From Nostoc sp. JL33 (lineage in GTDB: Bacteria; Cyanobacteriota; Cyanobacteriia; Cyanobacteriales; Nostocaceae): a DNA stretch of 63,350 nt. Below are positions 62,775-63,350 of the stretch, in pieces; within the stretch, counting starts at the first letter, position 1, and each line of letters begins with the position of its first letter. The position numbers were made by a program, and so were the translations under genes. The stretch is taken from the NCBI RefSeq assembly GCF_017114985.1, contig NZ_JABXKP010000076.1, positions 1 to 63,350 on the forward strand, in the 5' to 3' direction. Under the pieces are notes generated by a model, which did not search any database, was not told where the DNA came from, and was given only the letters and a program-made list of their open reading frames with translations.

Positions 62775-62776
62775 CT
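62547..62776 (+). mobile_element. 230-bp MITE-like element, AGGACTTACGCACT family
   Basis: It has perfect 14-bp inverted ends (AGGACTTACGCACT at left; AGTGCGTAAGTCCT at right). Nested inside is a second inverted repeat, AACCTCACCCTG with CAGGGTGAGGTT, enclosing CCCTCTCCTT with its inverse. It ends a few bases from the small reading frame next to it. Confidence 0.8.
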
Positions 62777-62933
62777 AACTTCTTAGGAACCTGAGCAGGT
62801 AAATAATTGTGACCAAAAACCGTGAGGAGGGACAGTAGGAGGCAGTGAGAATCACCTCACCATTAGCTCCGTACATCCATCCCTGAGCTTCAATCAAGCT
62901 ATAGATATTGCCATTTACGTTTATTTGTGCCAT
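62775..62933 (-). pseudogene. small frame, perhaps frameshifted, next to the export cassette
   Basis: From the ATG at 62933, the frame gives M-A-Q-I-N-V-N-G-N-I-Y-S, then LIEAQGWMYGANGEVILTAS. This resembles short tails of haemagglutinin-type cyanobacterial proteins. It then loses that character. A one-base shift after about codon 32 gives PPTVPPHGFWSQLFTCSGS and stop at 62783-62785, a more natural ending. It could be a small gene with a frameshift. Its end lies at the MITE border. Assignment is tentative. Confidence 0.35.
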
Positions 62934-63091
62934 TTTATATAAAATCAAAAAGTAGGAGCGAAAACGACCTCGCCCCTACAAACTGAATGCGAGAAAAGGA
63001 TGTTACTCAGCTAAAACCTTATGTGAGAGCATTCTTTTCTGGTTTAGGTTTTTCATGATTCTAGTCTGCGGTATGAAATAGAACCGAGCTA

Positions 63092-63349
63092 CTATGCAGG
63101 TCTGACAGACTCGATGTCGTTGTTAGCATCGGCTGAATAGCCCTTGAAGTTACCTTTGCTGTATGGTGGTAGATAGTATCTATCACCTGTGTAATACTTA
63201 CCAGTGTAGGCATACCAACCTTTGTTACCCGTATTCTCATACCAAGATGCTGTATTGTCATACTTGCCTAAATCTGTGTATCCTTTTGCGAGACCTATAG
63301 CGGTTCCTGCTTGAGTACAATACAGTATGGGATGATGGAGTATATTAAC
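63092..63349 (-). CDS. beta/gamma-crystallin-like protein, C-terminal part (gene enters from beyond the window)
   Basis: An 85-codon frame open to the edge reads GYTDLGKYDNTASWYENTGN, KGWYAYTGKYYTGDRYYLPP and ends ADANNDIESVRPA. The Y-x-G-x-x-Y-type turns and the NNDIES segment resemble one Greek-key motif of a beta/gamma-crystallin or an I36-type protease inhibitor. Alternating Trp/Tyr and Gly suggest a real protein. A frame at 63061-63261 on the same strand is its shadow. It belongs to the same group as the exported crystallin nearby; its leader, if any, is outside the window. Confidence 0.65.
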   Translation of the reverse strand, partial: VNILHHPILYCTQAGTAIGLAKGYTDLGKYDNTASWYENTGNKGWYAYTGKYYTGDRYYLPPYSKGNFKGYSADANNDIESVRPA

Positions 63350-63350
63350 G

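Noticed and set aside
63061..63261. 66-codon minus-strand frame at the right edge
   Set aside because: Its composition is unlike protein; the overlapping crystallin-like frame explains the sequence better.
1..63350. tRNA, rRNA or other structured RNA genes
   Set aside because: No cloverleaf with a GGTTCRA-type T-arm and no rRNA-like sequence was found by eye; a covariance-model scan could not be run.

Overview
The window comes from a filamentous, probably heterocyst-forming cyanobacterium of the Nostoc/Anabaena type. The HIP1 octamer GCGATCGC occurs in nearly every gene. Heptamer tandem repeats (CCCCACT, CCAATGC, ATGACAA) and several families of short palindromic or terminal-inverted-repeat elements fill the intergenic space. 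The recognisable genes are cyanobacterial: mgdA-like lipid glucosyltransferase, EbsA-like pilus protein, DUF3288, DUF6887/DUF6888, DUF4347 surface protein, PyrF-PyrE fusion and an intein-split dnaX. No rRNA, tRNA or CRISPR array was seen.

Layout. 1-6.3 kb: a PiT phosphate permease gene cut off near a probable insertion-sequence end, secreted RNase T2, aspartate aminotransferase, a glycosyltransferase with an internal deletion, HIT protein, recR with no ordinary start codon, and two very small genes. 6.3-14.5 kb, minus strand: a TPR-CHAT (caspase-like) protein, preceded by a short paralogue of its N-terminal third, then a large DUF4347/DUF4114 surface protein. 15.1-18.5 kb: dnaX carrying a 430-residue intein at its Walker B motif; a LAGLIDADG homing endonuclease is encoded inside the intein in a different reading frame. 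18.6-28 kb: mgdA-like gene, EbsA-like gene, an AbiJ-type defence gene, an orphan DUF433 antitoxin, a membrane GTPase, a coupled DUF6888-DUF6887 pair, a hybrid histidine kinase, and a DUF29 gene broken by a 56-bp repeat. 28.5-35.8 kb: class III alcohol dehydrogenase, AvtA-like aminotransferase, rimM (its first codons lie in a heptamer repeat), Uma2 nuclease, phosphoketolase, VOC protein. 35.9-36.4 kb: three different MITE-like elements in a row. 36.5-40.5 kb: a hybrid histidine kinase whose phospho-accepting histidine is glutamine and whose PAS domain holds an in-frame repeat insertion, then a membrane class III cyclase. 40.6-45.2 kb: XPB-like helicase and Bax1-like nuclease in overlap, a duplicated VapBC-type locus with one dead toxin, and a PD-(D/E)XK exonuclease. 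45.2-50.3 kb: a 21-bp minisatellite, a small conserved gene, cytochrome b561, PyrF-PyrE fusion, AI-2E family permease. 50.4-54.3 kb: a two-gene restriction-modification-like module. 54.7-57.8 kb: clpC and DUF3288. 58-63.35 kb, minus strand: an export cassette (HlyD-type adaptor and C39-peptidase ABC transporter) next to a precursor with a double-glycine leader and a beta/gamma-crystallin-like core, and a second crystallin-like gene that runs off the window.

How it fits together. Core metabolism and DNA maintenance (aspC, recR, dnaX, rimM, xfp, pyrFE, clpC) are scattered among accessory modules related to conflict or self-killing (CHAT pair, AbiJ, VapBC, DUF433, methylase-nuclease pair) and to secretion (PCAT cassette). 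Short mobile repeats have repeatedly entered genes: one broke DUF29, one added 21 residues to a kinase, one extended a helicase, and heptamers supply the rimM start. The strongest candidates for something little described are the out-of-frame endonuclease inside the dnaX intein, the leader-bearing crystallin with its own exporter, and the CHAT protein with its short look-alike.
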